From positions 1-64,000 of IMG/VR virus record IMGVR_UViG_3300031823_000004: a stretch of DNA of 64,000 nucleotides. The stretch is one strand, 5' to 3'. This document shows, piece after piece, positions 16,214 through 23,427 of the stretch. The stretch's first letter is position 1; each line of letters begins with the position of its first letter. The notes under the pieces were generated by a model. That model ran no database searches. It had not been told where the DNA came from and saw only the letters and a program-made list of their open reading frames with translations. Origin of the DNA: a virus. The position numbers and the translations under genes are program-made.

Positions 16214-17067
16214 GAATCCTGGTCCGCCGCCTTGGCGCGCTTGGCGACGTGGTGCTGACGACGCCGGTCATCCGGCGTCTACGCCGCGAGAACCCGGATA
16301 TCGAGATCGGTGTGCAGACTGGCTATCCAGACGTGTTCCGCAACTCGCCGCACCGGCTGACCGTGTTCCAGCCGGGCCCACTGCCTTATCCGTGGACGCC
16401 GCAGGGAGGGCTAGACCATACGATCGAACTCGACCTGGCCTATGAGCGGCGGCCGGACATGCATATCGTCCGGGCCTTCATGCTGGCAGCCTTCGACGAC
16501 GAAGGCGATCCGGCCGATCATCGCCAGGAAATTTTTCCAGGCGGTGTTTCGCCTTTTTTCGGTGACCAGAAGGTGGTTGCCATCCATGCTGCCAAGGCCG
16601 GCTGGCGCAGCCGGACGCTGCCCGAGGCGACATGGATTGCGGTGGTCGAAGGGATCCGCGAGCGCGGAATGTTCCCGCTGATGGTGGGCTCCATGCGCGA
16701 CAGCGCACCGAAGGTGAAGGCGGCGGCTTTCCACCTGCACGACATCATGTCCCAGGTGCGCATCATCGACCGGTGCACCTGCTTCATCGGTTCGGACTCT
16801 GGGCTGATGCACGTGGCGGCCACGACCGACGTGCCGATCGTCTGTGCCTTCACCTCGGCGGCTGCGGAACTGCGCATGCCGCGGCGCTACGGCCGCCTGG
16901 ACTGGCGTTTCGAGGCGGTGACGCCGCCACTGGAGTGCATCGGCTGCCTGGCCCGGGCTCCGGTGCCGACGACATCGGAGCCTGCTTGCGAGCGGGGTGA
17001 CTTCGTCTGTACGACAGCGGTAACTGCGGACATGCTGCTGGCGGCAATGGACCGGCTGCTAGGGTAG
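16210..17067 (+). CDS. Family 9 glycosyltransferase (ADP-heptose:LPS heptosyltransferase-like)
   Basis: 285 residues starting at the ATG overlapping the previous stop. The N-terminal MRILVRRLGALGDVVLTTPV is the GT9 glycine-rich start, and the C-terminal FIGSDSGLMHVAATTDVPIVC is the GT9 nucleotide-sugar loop. Cellular members add heptose to LPS core. In a phage it could alter host surface sugars, or glycosylate phage protein or DNA. It converges with the YkgJ-like gene, overlapping it by nine bases. Substrate not determinable. Confidence 0.88.
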   Translation: MRILVRRLGALGDVVLTTPVIRRLRRENPDIEIGVQTGYPDVFRNSPHRLTVFQPGPLPYPWTPQGGLDHTIELDLAYERRPDMHIVRAFMLAAFDDEGDPADHRQEIFPGGVSPFFGDQKVVAIHAAKAGWRSRTLPEATWIAVVEGIRERGMFPLMVGSMRDSAPKVKAAAFHLHDIMSQVRIIDRCTCFIGSDSGLMHVAATTDVPIVCAFTSAAAELRMPRRYGRLDWRFEAVTPPLECIGCLARAPVPTTSEPACERGDFVCTTAVTADMLLAAMDRLLG

Positions 17068-17460
17068 TGGCGAGCCCTTCATTTTCCTTGTTCCGCCGGT
17101 GTGAACAGGAAGTTTTGTCATCGCGCAGGGCATGTGTACGCCCGGTGTGTGATAGCGGCACAGCCACGGGCGGTTTTCGTAATCGTCGCAGCGGCCTTCC
17201 GGTGTCAGGTGTATGCACTGCATCACCCACCAGCCGTTTTCGTCTTTCCGTTCCGGGATGAAGGGGAGCCCGGTGTTGCCCATCCACGGATCGGCGTGCT
17301 TTATCGTCGCAAGTACGACCAGGGCCTCCAGCACTGTCTGCGCATCGCCGAACAGTCCGTTACCGACCGGCAGCCGGATGTCGCGGCAGCACAGGCCTGG
17401 ATCACCGCAATGCGTGCAGAGGGCTTTCTGCACCGGCGACAGTTCGGGAAGATCTGTCAC
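17059..17460 (-). CDS. YkgJ-like cysteine-cluster protein
   Basis: 133 residues from GTG 17460, which overlaps the methyltransferase stop (GTGA). An N-terminal cluster CTHCGDPGLCC is followed by CIHLTPEGRCDDYENRPWLC, the CxxC...CC...C...C pattern of the YkgJ/Fe-S or zinc cluster family often seen next to glycosyl- or methyltransferases. Role unknown; a longer in-frame extension upstream is out of frame with the methyltransferase and rejected. Confidence 0.78.
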   Translation of the reverse strand: MTDLPELSPVQKALCTHCGDPGLCCRDIRLPVGNGLFGDAQTVLEALVVLATIKHADPWMGNTGLPFIPERKDENGWWVMQCIHLTPEGRCDDYENRPWLCRYHTPGVHMPCAMTKLPVHTGGTRKMKGSPLP

Positions 17461-18086
17461 GGCTCGACCTTCCACGCCGGCGGCAGGATCTTCTGCAACA
17501 CCAGGGTAATTTCGTACTGGCCTTGCGGGTGGAGAGACGGCGACAGGTCGTACCGGTACCCGGCATCCTCGTCGCGCAGCACCCGCACCCGGTAGGTGTT
17601 CGGCTCCAGCACCGACTCTACGGTTAGCATGAGCGACCACGGCGTATAGGACCGTTTGTGCTCGCCGGACCATCGTGACGGCGGTACCGTGCAGCGGCGT
17701 TCGTACAGATAGGCGTGCGGCACGAACAGCACGACATGTCCGCCGATCCGGAGCACCCGGAACCACTCGACCAGGCATTCTTCCGGGTTATCGACGTGCT
17801 CCAGTACGTGCGAGGCATGCACCGCGTCGACCGTACCGCTATGGAACGGCAGATGCGTCCCGTCATAGCTGCGCAAGCCGTCCACCGTTTCGATCGTATG
17901 GCCGAACTCGACCCCAACAGCACCGTCAACGATCGGCAGGGCGTCGCCCAGATCGCCGCGGTAGCCGATATCGAGCACCACGGGTCCGTCCAGATAGCGC
18001 CGCCAGAAGCCGGTGGCGCAGCGGGCGGCGTAGCCTTTGCGGCTCTCCCGGCCAACCGGCCGGTTCGGGTCGAAGATTCGGTTCAT
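17457..18086 (-). CDS. SAM-dependent methyltransferase (class I)
   Basis: 209 residues from ATG 18086 with AGGAG nine bases upstream. Motif I is VVLDIGYRGD (residues 36-45). HVLEHVDNPEECL (93-105) and RIGGHVVLFVPH are the usual post-I and post-II motifs of the Methyltransf_11 type. The target may be a sugar, a small molecule or a protein. Coupling with the YkgJ-like gene and convergence with GT9 suggest a modification cassette. Confidence 0.85.
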   Translation of the reverse strand: MNRIFDPNRPVGRESRKGYAARCATGFWRRYLDGPVVLDIGYRGDLGDALPIVDGAVGVEFGHTIETVDGLRSYDGTHLPFHSGTVDAVHASHVLEHVDNPEECLVEWFRVLRIGGHVVLFVPHAYLYERRCTVPPSRWSGEHKRSYTPWSLMLTVESVLEPNTYRVRVLRDEDAGYRYDLSPSLHPQGQYEITLVLQKILPPAWKVEP

Positions 18087-18131
18087 AGGGGCAGGTCTCC
18101 TGTACACCGGAAGCCTACTGCAACTGTATCG

Positions 18132-18160
18132 TTGACACCAGTATTTTAATAATGCATGAT
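18132..18160 (+). promoter_or_regulatory. Sigma70-like promoter
   Basis: TTGACA (18132-18137), 17-bp spacer, CATGAT (18155-18160). Perfect -35, fair -10. It faces a strong terminator only about 80 bases downstream. Confidence 0.55.
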
Positions 18161-18166
18161 GCTGAC

Positions 18167-18248
18167 GCCCGGGGTCGTCCCGGTCTCTTGGACAAACTAG
18201 GCGGGAGGAGAGCCACGATAGGGCCTCCAACGCTCCTCCCGCCCTTTT
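18167..18248 (+). ncRNA. Candidate small RNA between promoter and terminator
   Basis: The segment from the predicted transcription start to the terminator has no ORF with a ribosome site. It could be a free small RNA of about 80 nt, or an attenuated leader for the MarR-like gene starting at 18268. A GC-rich part (CCCGGGGTCGTCCCGG) can fold before the terminator stem. Confidence 0.4.
18200..18248 (+). terminator. Strong rho-independent terminator
   Basis: GGCGGGAGGAG (18200-18210) pairs perfectly with CTCCTCCCGCC (18233-18243), followed by CTTTT. The 22-nt loop is long but the 11-bp stem is very GC-rich. On the minus strand no T tract follows, so it acts rightward. Confidence 0.75.
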
Positions 18249-18267
18249 CCTGAAGGACACCGTACGC

Positions 18268-18546
18268 GTGCGCAAGCAGGTCGCTAAGCTGGTACAGAGT
18301 GGGTGCGATCTCGGTCTGCGCCAAATCCACGTCGTATTCGAATGCCTGGACAACCCGCGTACGGTCAAGCAGCTATCTGAAAGCGGCAACGGGAAATTCG
18401 ACAAACCGGCAGTGTCCCGGGCGGTGCAGCGGCTGCGCGAATTGGGCTATGTCGAGCGGCGCGAGCACCCCGATGACCGGCGCAGCGTCCTGGTGTCCCT
18501 GACGCCGGCAGGCAGAACCTTCGCCAAGAATATCGCCAAGGAATAG
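18268..18546 (+). CDS. MarR-like winged-helix transcription regulator
   Basis: 92 residues from a GTG start. It covers a winged-helix unit: FECLDNPRTVKQLSE, the recognition helix KPAVSRAVQRLRELGYVERR and the wing EHPDDRRSVLVSLTPAG. Shorter than cellular MarR (about 140), lacking most of the dimerisation helices. It probably controls phage promoters; the terminator immediately upstream suggests attenuation of its own transcript. The stop almost abuts the convergent endolysin gene. Confidence 0.82.
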   Translation: MRKQVAKLVQSGCDLGLRQIHVVFECLDNPRTVKQLSESGNGKFDKPAVSRAVQRLRELGYVERREHPDDRRSVLVSLTPAGRTFAKNIAKE

Positions 18547-18547
18547 C

Positions 18548-19039
18548 CTACGGGCCGCCAGCGGCCATTCCGATCCGGGCCAGACGGTACATCCAGCCGC
18601 CACCGTTGTCTGGCCACTCGACATCGTCGACGTACCCCAGCGCACGTTGTTCCAGAACGCGGGCAGTGAGTTCGTTCGTGTCGGTGTCGGCCTGTACAGC
18701 GCCCATCGTCTGGGGGCCGATGATCCCATCGTCATCAACACCTAGCGCGCGCTGAAGCGCTTCCGCGCCGCCGCCGTTAACGATGCCGTCGAATACCGCC
18801 AGGCAGAGTGGCCAGGGCATCTCGTCGCAATGGTTCGGCAACCACATGTTGGTGCGGTACCAGGCTGTTGCTGTCGCCTGCGTGAGGTTCGCCACGTCAA
18901 CATCAGGATGCTGCACCTGCGAAATGCCGAATTTGGTCAAACCGCCGTCCGGGTCCGTGGTCAAATTGTCGCTCTCGGGCCCCTCCAGGTCGAAGATCAG
19001 CAGCATGATCGAGGGGAAGCGATCGACAGTGGTGCTCAT
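18548..19039 (-). CDS. GH108-type endolysin (N-acetylmuramidase-like)
   Basis: 163 residues. The N-terminal FDLEGPESDN...DPDGGLTKFGIS matches the glycoside hydrolase 108 motif with E19 as likely catalytic glutamate. The middle (ALQRALGVDDDGIIGPQTMGAV) is the peptidoglycan-binding part usual in these enzymes. There is no signal peptide, so release would need a holin. Length is typical of single-domain Gram-negative phage endolysins. It overlaps the upstream ribbon-helix-helix gene by four bases, so the two are co-expressed. Confidence 0.88.
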   Translation of the reverse strand: MSTTVDRFPSIMLLIFDLEGPESDNLTTDPDGGLTKFGISQVQHPDVDVANLTQATATAWYRTNMWLPNHCDEMPWPLCLAVFDGIVNGGGAEALQRALGVDDDGIIGPQTMGAVQADTDTNELTARVLEQRALGYVDDVEWPDNGGGWMYRLARIGMAAGGP

Positions 19040-19236
19040 GAGTCTGATCCTTTGTCGTGGGCTTGATTGAGCCGGTGGTTGTCGAGAATGCGCCGGATCA
19101 GGTCGGCAACTGAAATCCCAAGGGTCCGGGCTTCGACTCGGAGATAGGCGTCCTGCGGCTGGGTCACCAGGAGAGAATAGCGCTTTTTGGTGCTAGTTCG
19201 GTGTGATTTCGCCGCTTCATGTATCCTGGATGACAT
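19036..19236 (-). CDS. Ribbon-helix-helix DNA-binding protein
   Basis: 66 residues. The core KKRYSLLVTQPQDAYLRVEA...GISVADLIRRIL is the beta strand plus two helices of the Arc/MetJ fold. It is the first gene of the endolysin transcript and lies next to overlapping divergent promoters, so it may regulate lysis timing. The DNA target is unknown. Confidence 0.72.
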   Translation of the reverse strand: MSSRIHEAAKSHRTSTKKRYSLLVTQPQDAYLRVEARTLGISVADLIRRILDNHRLNQAHDKGSDS

Positions 19237-19251
19237 CTGCCTACCACTTCA

Positions 19252-19280
19252 TTGCATCAGCCTTGCGGCAGCCCTATACT
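19252..19280 (+). promoter_or_regulatory. Sigma70-like promoter for the coiled-coil membrane gene
   Basis: TTGCAT (19252-19257), 17-bp spacer, TATACT (19275-19280). Predicted start near 19287, 40 bases upstream of the GTG start at 19328. Confidence 0.65.
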
Positions 19281-19303
19281 ATATTCGCGCTCACTAGATG
19301 CAA
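19276..19303 (-). promoter_or_regulatory. Overlapping leftward promoter for RHH-endolysin genes
   Basis: On the minus strand TTGCAT (19303-19298), a 16-bp spacer and TAGTAT (19281-19276). The -10 shares its bases with the rightward -10, so the two promoters should exclude each other. The TTGCATC/GATGCAA inverted repeat comes from the two -35 elements. Confidence 0.45.
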
Positions 19304-19327
19304 GCTCCGTGATGGGGAGGGCTTCCG

Positions 19328-20284
19328 GTGTCCGATACATACGCCCACGATCGCCAGCACGACGCTGACATAGCCAGGTTGCTGGTCGAGGTTGCTGAAA
19401 TCCGGTCGCGTATAAACGCGCAGGGCACCTCCAATATCCCGATTCCCGATCCATCCGAGATCACTGCGCGGGCGATTGCCACAGCCAAAGAAGAATTGCG
19501 CGGTGAGTTCGACGACAAGCTGAAAGCGATAGGCGACCTGTCCGCCTATCGCTACGACGAACGGACGCGCGTACTGGAGGCAACCCGGCAATCCATAGCC
19601 CAACAGTACGATTCACTGTCAACCATGACGGATCAGAAACTGCATGCGGTCGACTTGCAGTTTGCGGCTGTCGACATGCGCTTTTCGGAGCGCGATGTAC
19701 GCGTCAAGATGACACAGGAAACAACGATGTCCGCGCTTAGCACAGCGCTGGCGTCTCAAAAGGAACTTGCTACACTGGTGCAGGGGACAACCACCGAAGC
19801 GATTCAGAAAAGTGAAACAGCGTTTACCACGCGTATCAGTGCGCTGGAAACACTGCTGAATGCGACAAAAGACGGTTTCACTGATCGGATGGCCGAATTA
19901 AACAATCGGATGAACCGCACGGAGGGCGGCCAAACGGGAGCGCAGATCGGCACGCACAACATACTCGGTATCATTGGCGGGATAGTTGGAATAATCAGCT
20001 TGCTTCTGTCGATAGCGATTTTCGCGCTCGGCTCCGATCATCTTCCCGCTGGCATTGCGCCGGTTGGCATTGACTCAAAGCGCGTCGATGACCTTACAGC
20101 CCGGCTGAACGCCTTGTCGCAGCGATTGGATTCTATACCGACATCACCAGCGGCAGCAGCACCGACATACGCCTCTCCAACTTACGTTTTACCGCCGCAG
20201 GCTGCACCAACTTACGTGTCACCCTTCGCGTTGCCGCCACAGGCTACACCGGTGCAGCCAACACCAGCACAGCCTAGCAAATAA
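19328..20284 (+). CDS. Coiled-coil membrane protein
   Basis: 318 residues from a GTG start behind GGGAGGG. A long helical, coiled-coil region (about 1-205) precedes one strong membrane segment (ILGIIGGIVGIISLLLSIAI, about 218-238) and a Pro/Ala-rich tail with repeated PPQA and PTYxxP motifs. It sits in the lysis region beside the endolysin and small membrane genes. It may be a spanin- or holin-like envelope component or a membrane-anchored structural protein; no family match is clear. Confidence 0.75.
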   Translation: MSDTYAHDRQHDADIARLLVEVAEIRSRINAQGTSNIPIPDPSEITARAIATAKEELRGEFDDKLKAIGDLSAYRYDERTRVLEATRQSIAQQYDSLSTMTDQKLHAVDLQFAAVDMRFSERDVRVKMTQETTMSALSTALASQKELATLVQGTTTEAIQKSETAFTTRISALETLLNATKDGFTDRMAELNNRMNRTEGGQTGAQIGTHNILGIIGGIVGIISLLLSIAIFALGSDHLPAGIAPVGIDSKRVDDLTARLNALSQRLDSIPTSPAAAAPTYASPTYVLPPQAAPTYVSPFALPPQATPVQPTPAQPSK

Positions 20285-20297
20285 GGAGTACGCCGTT

Positions 20298-20480
20298 ATG
20301 CAAGAGCGCGCAATCGTCTGGTTCGTCATCGCATGGCTCGCCTGCTGGGATATCGACCTGCTGATCGTCATCGCCCGCGGGCCGCTGCTGATCGACCCGA
20401 TACTGAAATTCATTGTCGTCACGATCGCCCTGGTCATGGTGTTGTGGAGCATGATGCGAAATCACTGGCTTTTCCCTTGA
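20298..20480 (+). CDS. Small two-helix membrane protein, holin candidate
   Basis: 60 residues, AGGAG eleven bases before the ATG. Two hydrophobic segments (IVWFVIAWLACWDIDLLIVI and LKFIVVTIALVMVLW) are separated by a short loop, the layout of small class II holins. It lies next to the endolysin region. The role is inferred from topology and context only. Confidence 0.62.
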   Translation: MQERAIVWFVIAWLACWDIDLLIVIARGPLLIDPILKFIVVTIALVMVLWSMMRNHWLFP

Positions 20481-20505
20481 CACTCGCATTCAGAGTGATT
20501 ACTTA
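20477..20505 (+). promoter_or_regulatory. Sigma70-like promoter
   Basis: TTGACA (20477-20482), 17-bp spacer, TACTTA (20500-20505). The spacer holds a short inverted repeat ACTC...GAGT. It overlaps the end of the small membrane gene. Confidence 0.65.
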
Positions 20506-20511
20506 TGGCAT

Positions 20512-20611
20512 CGCGAAGCCTAGGCAGCTTCGCAACGGAATGCTTGGATAGTTTCCTCCCTGACTAAACACCTTACGCAGCCCCTTCCTCCCTGGGTGGG
20601 GCTGCTTTTTT
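20512..20611 (+). ncRNA. Candidate small RNA of about 100 nt
   Basis: From the predicted start to the terminator there is no gene. The RNA would start with a perfect hairpin GCGAAGC/GCTTCGC with a 7-nt loop. A linker follows, containing TTCCTCCCTG (20553-20562), a motif repeated inside the terminator loop (20585-20594) and also found at 759-768. CCTCC/CTCCC can pair with purine-rich ribosome sites, so an mRNA-pairing regulator is conceivable. Confidence 0.5.
20577..20611 (+). terminator. Rho-independent terminator
   Basis: GCAGCCCC (20577-20584) pairs with GGGGCTGC (20598-20605), 13-nt loop, followed by TTTTTT (20606-20611). The strongest terminator shape on the plus strand. Confidence 0.85.
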
Positions 20612-20673
20612 GTGTGCATTGCGCGTCAATCGTGATGCGTCTATGATGGCGTATTGCGGCAAGGGAGACGGCC

Positions 20674-20841
20674 ATGCCATTCGACGCGTGTCCTGACAAC
20701 TGGGACGAAAAGCCTGAACGGACGCCCGAAGAACCCGAAACCGAAGGGTTCTTTTTACAGATTTTCCTGGCAACCTGCGTCATTCTCGCGATGCTGCCGT
20801 TCGCGCTGATGATCGCGTCGCCGCTAAGACTGCTGCCGTGA
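20674..20841 (+). CDS. Small membrane protein
   Basis: 55 residues from ATG 20674 with GGGAG upstream. An acidic N-terminus (EKPERTPEEPETEG) is followed by one hydrophobic helix (FFLQIFLATCVILAMLPFAL). Its TGA overlaps the GTG of the next gene (GTGA). Likely part of the lysis or envelope set; function inferred only from position. Confidence 0.62.
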   Translation: MPFDACPDNWDEKPERTPEEPETEGFFLQIFLATCVILAMLPFALMIASPLRLLP

Positions 20842-21548
20842 GCAAGCGCACTGTTCTCGCCGTCAGCGTCCTGGCGCTGATTTACGGCAGCACCGTCGCC
20901 ATGTTCGTCCTGTCGAGACCGGACGTCATGGCGGACACCGCACCGCCACCGGCTGTCGAAGTACCGGTACCCGCTGTCCCGGCTCCAGCGGCACCATCCC
21001 AGCAGCAGATCGACGCGCTGAAACAGGCGTACCAGGCGGCCGTCGCAGCGAAAGCGGCGCAGGCACCGGTTGTCGCCGTGGCTGCGCCGAACAGCACCTT
21101 GCTCGACGTCACCACCGTGCTCCAGCCTGTGCTGGAGATGATCGCGCTGGTGATCGCCGGGCTGATCACACGCTATGTGCCGCGCGCCCTCGATGCGATG
21201 GAAAAGCGCACCGGCATTCAACTGACCGACCAGCAGCGCGCCAAGGTGCTGGGGGCAGTGCAGACTGCGGCGGGCATAGTCGAGACCGATATCGACCGGA
21301 AAGCCATGTCGCTGGCACAGGTCCATGTGGACGACCCGGTCATCCGGGCACAGGCAGCCGCAGTGATTGCGGCTGTACCGCAGGCAGCGGCAGCCCTTGG
21401 CGTAACCGAGGCAGGCGTGGCCAGGATGATCGTCGGCGCAGCGAACACCGGCCCACGCGCCGCTCCAGTACAGCCCCAGCCAGCACAGGCCGCACCAAAC
21501 CCTTTAGCCGGGGCGCCGGGCGGCTCGTTCGTGAACCCGCCACTGTAA
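20838..21548 (+). CDS. Membrane protein with holin-like segment
   Basis: 236 residues. An N-terminal hydrophobic anchor (VLAVSVLALIYGSTVAMFVL) is followed by a Pro/Ala linker. A second segment (LEMIALVIAGLITRYVP, about 99-115) is directly followed by RTGIQLTDQQRAKVLGAVQTAA, the helix-plus-basic pattern seen in LLH-type phage holins. The tail is Pro/Gln/Ala-rich. A holin role is plausible because it completes a lysis region with the endolysin, but the protein is longer than typical holins. Confidence 0.65.
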   Translation: MSKRTVLAVSVLALIYGSTVAMFVLSRPDVMADTAPPPAVEVPVPAVPAPAAPSQQQIDALKQAYQAAVAAKAAQAPVVAVAAPNSTLLDVTTVLQPVLEMIALVIAGLITRYVPRALDAMEKRTGIQLTDQQRAKVLGAVQTAAGIVETDIDRKAMSLAQVHVDDPVIRAQAAAVIAAVPQAAAALGVTEAGVARMIVGAANTGPRAAPVQPQPAQAAPNPLAGAPGGSFVNPPL

Positions 21549-21562
21549 AGCAGGAGACGCCT

Positions 21563-21937
21563 ATGTCAGATTTGGCCGCAAGTGGAGGCGGTGGCGCTGC
21601 CCCTAGCACAGTCATGGTTTCAGTTGGCGGTGGCGGCGGCAGTGCCGATAGTGGTGGAAGTGTCGGTGGTGGTGGCAGTGGCGGCGGCTGGGGTACTGGT
21701 GTCGTCGGTGGCGGGCCGCTGACTGCTACGCCATCGGCCGTGCCTGTTTCAACCCCAGTCACTCACGCTGACGCGGTGGCGGCGATCTTCACACGCCTGA
21801 ATGCGCTCAGTGAAGCGACGGCGGCCGAGATTGCCAGTATCAAGGCGGATGTCAGCAAGCTGCCGACACTGCTTGACCAGAACCTCGCAGCCGGGTTTGC
21901 GTCACTGCGCAGCAGCCTGACTGCGAAAAGCGGCTGA
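21563..21937 (+). CDS. Glycine-rich hypothetical protein
   Basis: 124 residues with GGAGA upstream of the ATG. The first half is poly-glycine/serine; the second half forms a helix (AVAAIFTRLNALSEATAAEI) likely to multimerise. Probably a small virion or host-cell surface component; no family recognised. Confidence 0.65.
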   Translation: MSDLAASGGGGAAPSTVMVSVGGGGGSADSGGSVGGGGSGGGWGTGVVGGGPLTATPSAVPVSTPVTHADAVAAIFTRLNALSEATAAEIASIKADVSKLPTLLDQNLAAGFASLRSSLTAKSG

Positions 21938-21965
21938 CCCAGCGTCTCTTGAAAGGATCCCAGAC

Positions 21966-22349
21966 ATGACCATCCCCCTGTCCACAATCATTGCCGACAC
22001 CCAGCTAATCGCGGGTGCGGTGCAGACGGCAACATCCACGCTGTCTCTGTTTCCGGGCATCAATCCGACGATGGTTGCCAACGTGAACACGGCCGTCAGC
22101 GCGTTGCAGGCGACGCTGGCGGCGTTGCAGACCGCGACAACGGCGACCGCGGCGCAGCCGCTGATCCAGCAGGTCGAGGCGGCCATCAACGCGATCGTCG
22201 GCGCCGTCGCGGGGATCCCAGGCCTGCCGCTGGAAGTCACGCTGGCTTTGGACGCGGCTATCATCCTGCTGCCCATTATCGAGGCGGCGGTCAATCAGAT
22301 CGTCACCCCTACGCCAGCGGCAGCGCGCGCATCACTGTCCGTGCTATAA
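21966..22349 (+). CDS. Hydrophobic Ala/Thr-rich hypothetical protein
   Basis: 127 residues, AAAGGATC upstream of the ATG. Composition is almost only Ala, Thr, Val, Ile and Leu, with a strongly hydrophobic C-terminal part (VTLALDAAIILLPIIEAAV) that could cross a membrane. Unknown function; positioned between holin-like genes and secreted-enzyme-like genes. Confidence 0.65.
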   Translation: MTIPLSTIIADTQLIAGAVQTATSTLSLFPGINPTMVANVNTAVSALQATLAALQTATTATAAQPLIQQVEAAINAIVGAVAGIPGLPLEVTLALDAAIILLPIIEAAVNQIVTPTPAAARASLSVL

Positions 22350-22386
22350 GCCTCGATAGCCAGCTTACGGCTTAACTGGAGGAACG

Positions 22387-23427
22387 ATGCATAACTATCT
22401 GAAGCGCCACCCGTCGCCCCCGACGTCGTGGACGATCCCGGAACTCTGTGCAGCGTACGACCTGCCGATAAAGCAGGTGAACCACGCCATCATCGCCATC
22501 GTGGAACTTGGCGGCGGCTACCGTCTGTCCGACGTTGCACAGGCCTTCGCCACAATGCATCTGCCGGCGCCGAACATCGTCGATGTCTCGGTCGACGGCA
22601 CCACGAACAATCCTGGCAGGAGCGATGCCGACGGCGAGGTGGCGCTCGATATCCAGATTGCCGGTGCGGTGAATGCGTACATGACCAGCGCGCCTGCCGA
22701 GATCCGCATGTACTGGGCGCGGGATATCGGCGCCGCGGTCGCGAAGGCGGCAGCCGATGGCTGCGACGTTTGCTCGATCTCATGGGGCGCGGACGAAGCG
22801 GAGTGGGGTCTCGCCGCGGCGACAGCGATGGAAACCATCGCCGCGCAGGCCACGGCGATGGGCATGGTGGTGTTCGCCGCGGCAGGCGACAACGACTCCA
22901 GCGACGGCGGGCCCACCCCGGCCAATGTGGATTGTCCGGGCTCCTGTCCGCACGTCATCTGCTGCGGCGGCACCAGCAAGCCCAAGGGTGGCGAGGAAAC
23001 CGTCTGGAACGACAACCCCGGCCAAACCAACGGTGAAGGCACCGGCGGCGGCTTCTCGACCTTGTTCGTCAAGCAGGCGTGGCAGATTGGCATTCCGGCA
23101 GCACCCACCGGGCTCGGCCGCATGGTGCCGGACGTTGCGGCAAACGCCGATCCGCGCACCGGTTATGAGATCGTGCTCGACGGACAGGTGCAGATTTTCG
23201 GCGGCACCTCGGCGGTGGCACCGTTCTGGGCTGGGATGGTTGCAGCCTGCGGCAGCAAGCTGGGGTTCATCACGCCGGACTTCTACAAGAACCCCCGTGC
23301 GTTCGTCGATATCGTCACGGGCAGCAACGGTGCGTACGACGCACAGGTCGGGCCCGACGCATGCACAGGCATGGGCGTGCCGGTCGGCGTTTCCATCGAG
23401 TCGGTCATCGACACCGGAACAGTATGA
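22387..23427 (+). CDS. Sedolisin-like (S53) serine-carboxyl peptidase
   Basis: 346 residues with GGAGGAAC upstream. The catalytic set of sedolisins is visible: E84 and D88 in GEVALDIQIAG, oxyanion D168 in AAAGDND, and S275 in GGTSAVAPFWAG. SISWG and the C-terminal calcium-site pattern DIVTGSNG...GPDACTGMG also fit. There is no signal peptide, and the long prodomain of cellular sedolisins is missing; about 60 residues precede the catalytic core. Its stop overlaps the lipase-like gene (ATGA). Family members act at acid pH and usually outside cells. A virion-borne or lysis-stage protease is possible. Confidence 0.87.
   Translation: MHNYLKRHPSPPTSWTIPELCAAYDLPIKQVNHAIIAIVELGGGYRLSDVAQAFATMHLPAPNIVDVSVDGTTNNPGRSDADGEVALDIQIAGAVNAYMTSAPAEIRMYWARDIGAAVAKAAADGCDVCSISWGADEAEWGLAAATAMETIAAQATAMGMVVFAAAGDNDSSDGGPTPANVDCPGSCPHVICCGGTSKPKGGEETVWNDNPGQTNGEGTGGGFSTLFVKQAWQIGIPAAPTGLGRMVPDVAANADPRTGYEIVLDGQVQIFGGTSAVAPFWAGMVAACGSKLGFITPDFYKNPRAFVDIVTGSNGAYDAQVGPDACTGMGVPVGVSIESVIDTGTV

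Noticed and set aside
20838-21548. Calling this gene a definite holin
   Set aside because: The membrane segment and TGI-Q helix are suggestive, but the length and extra anchor are not typical, so the name is left as holin-like.
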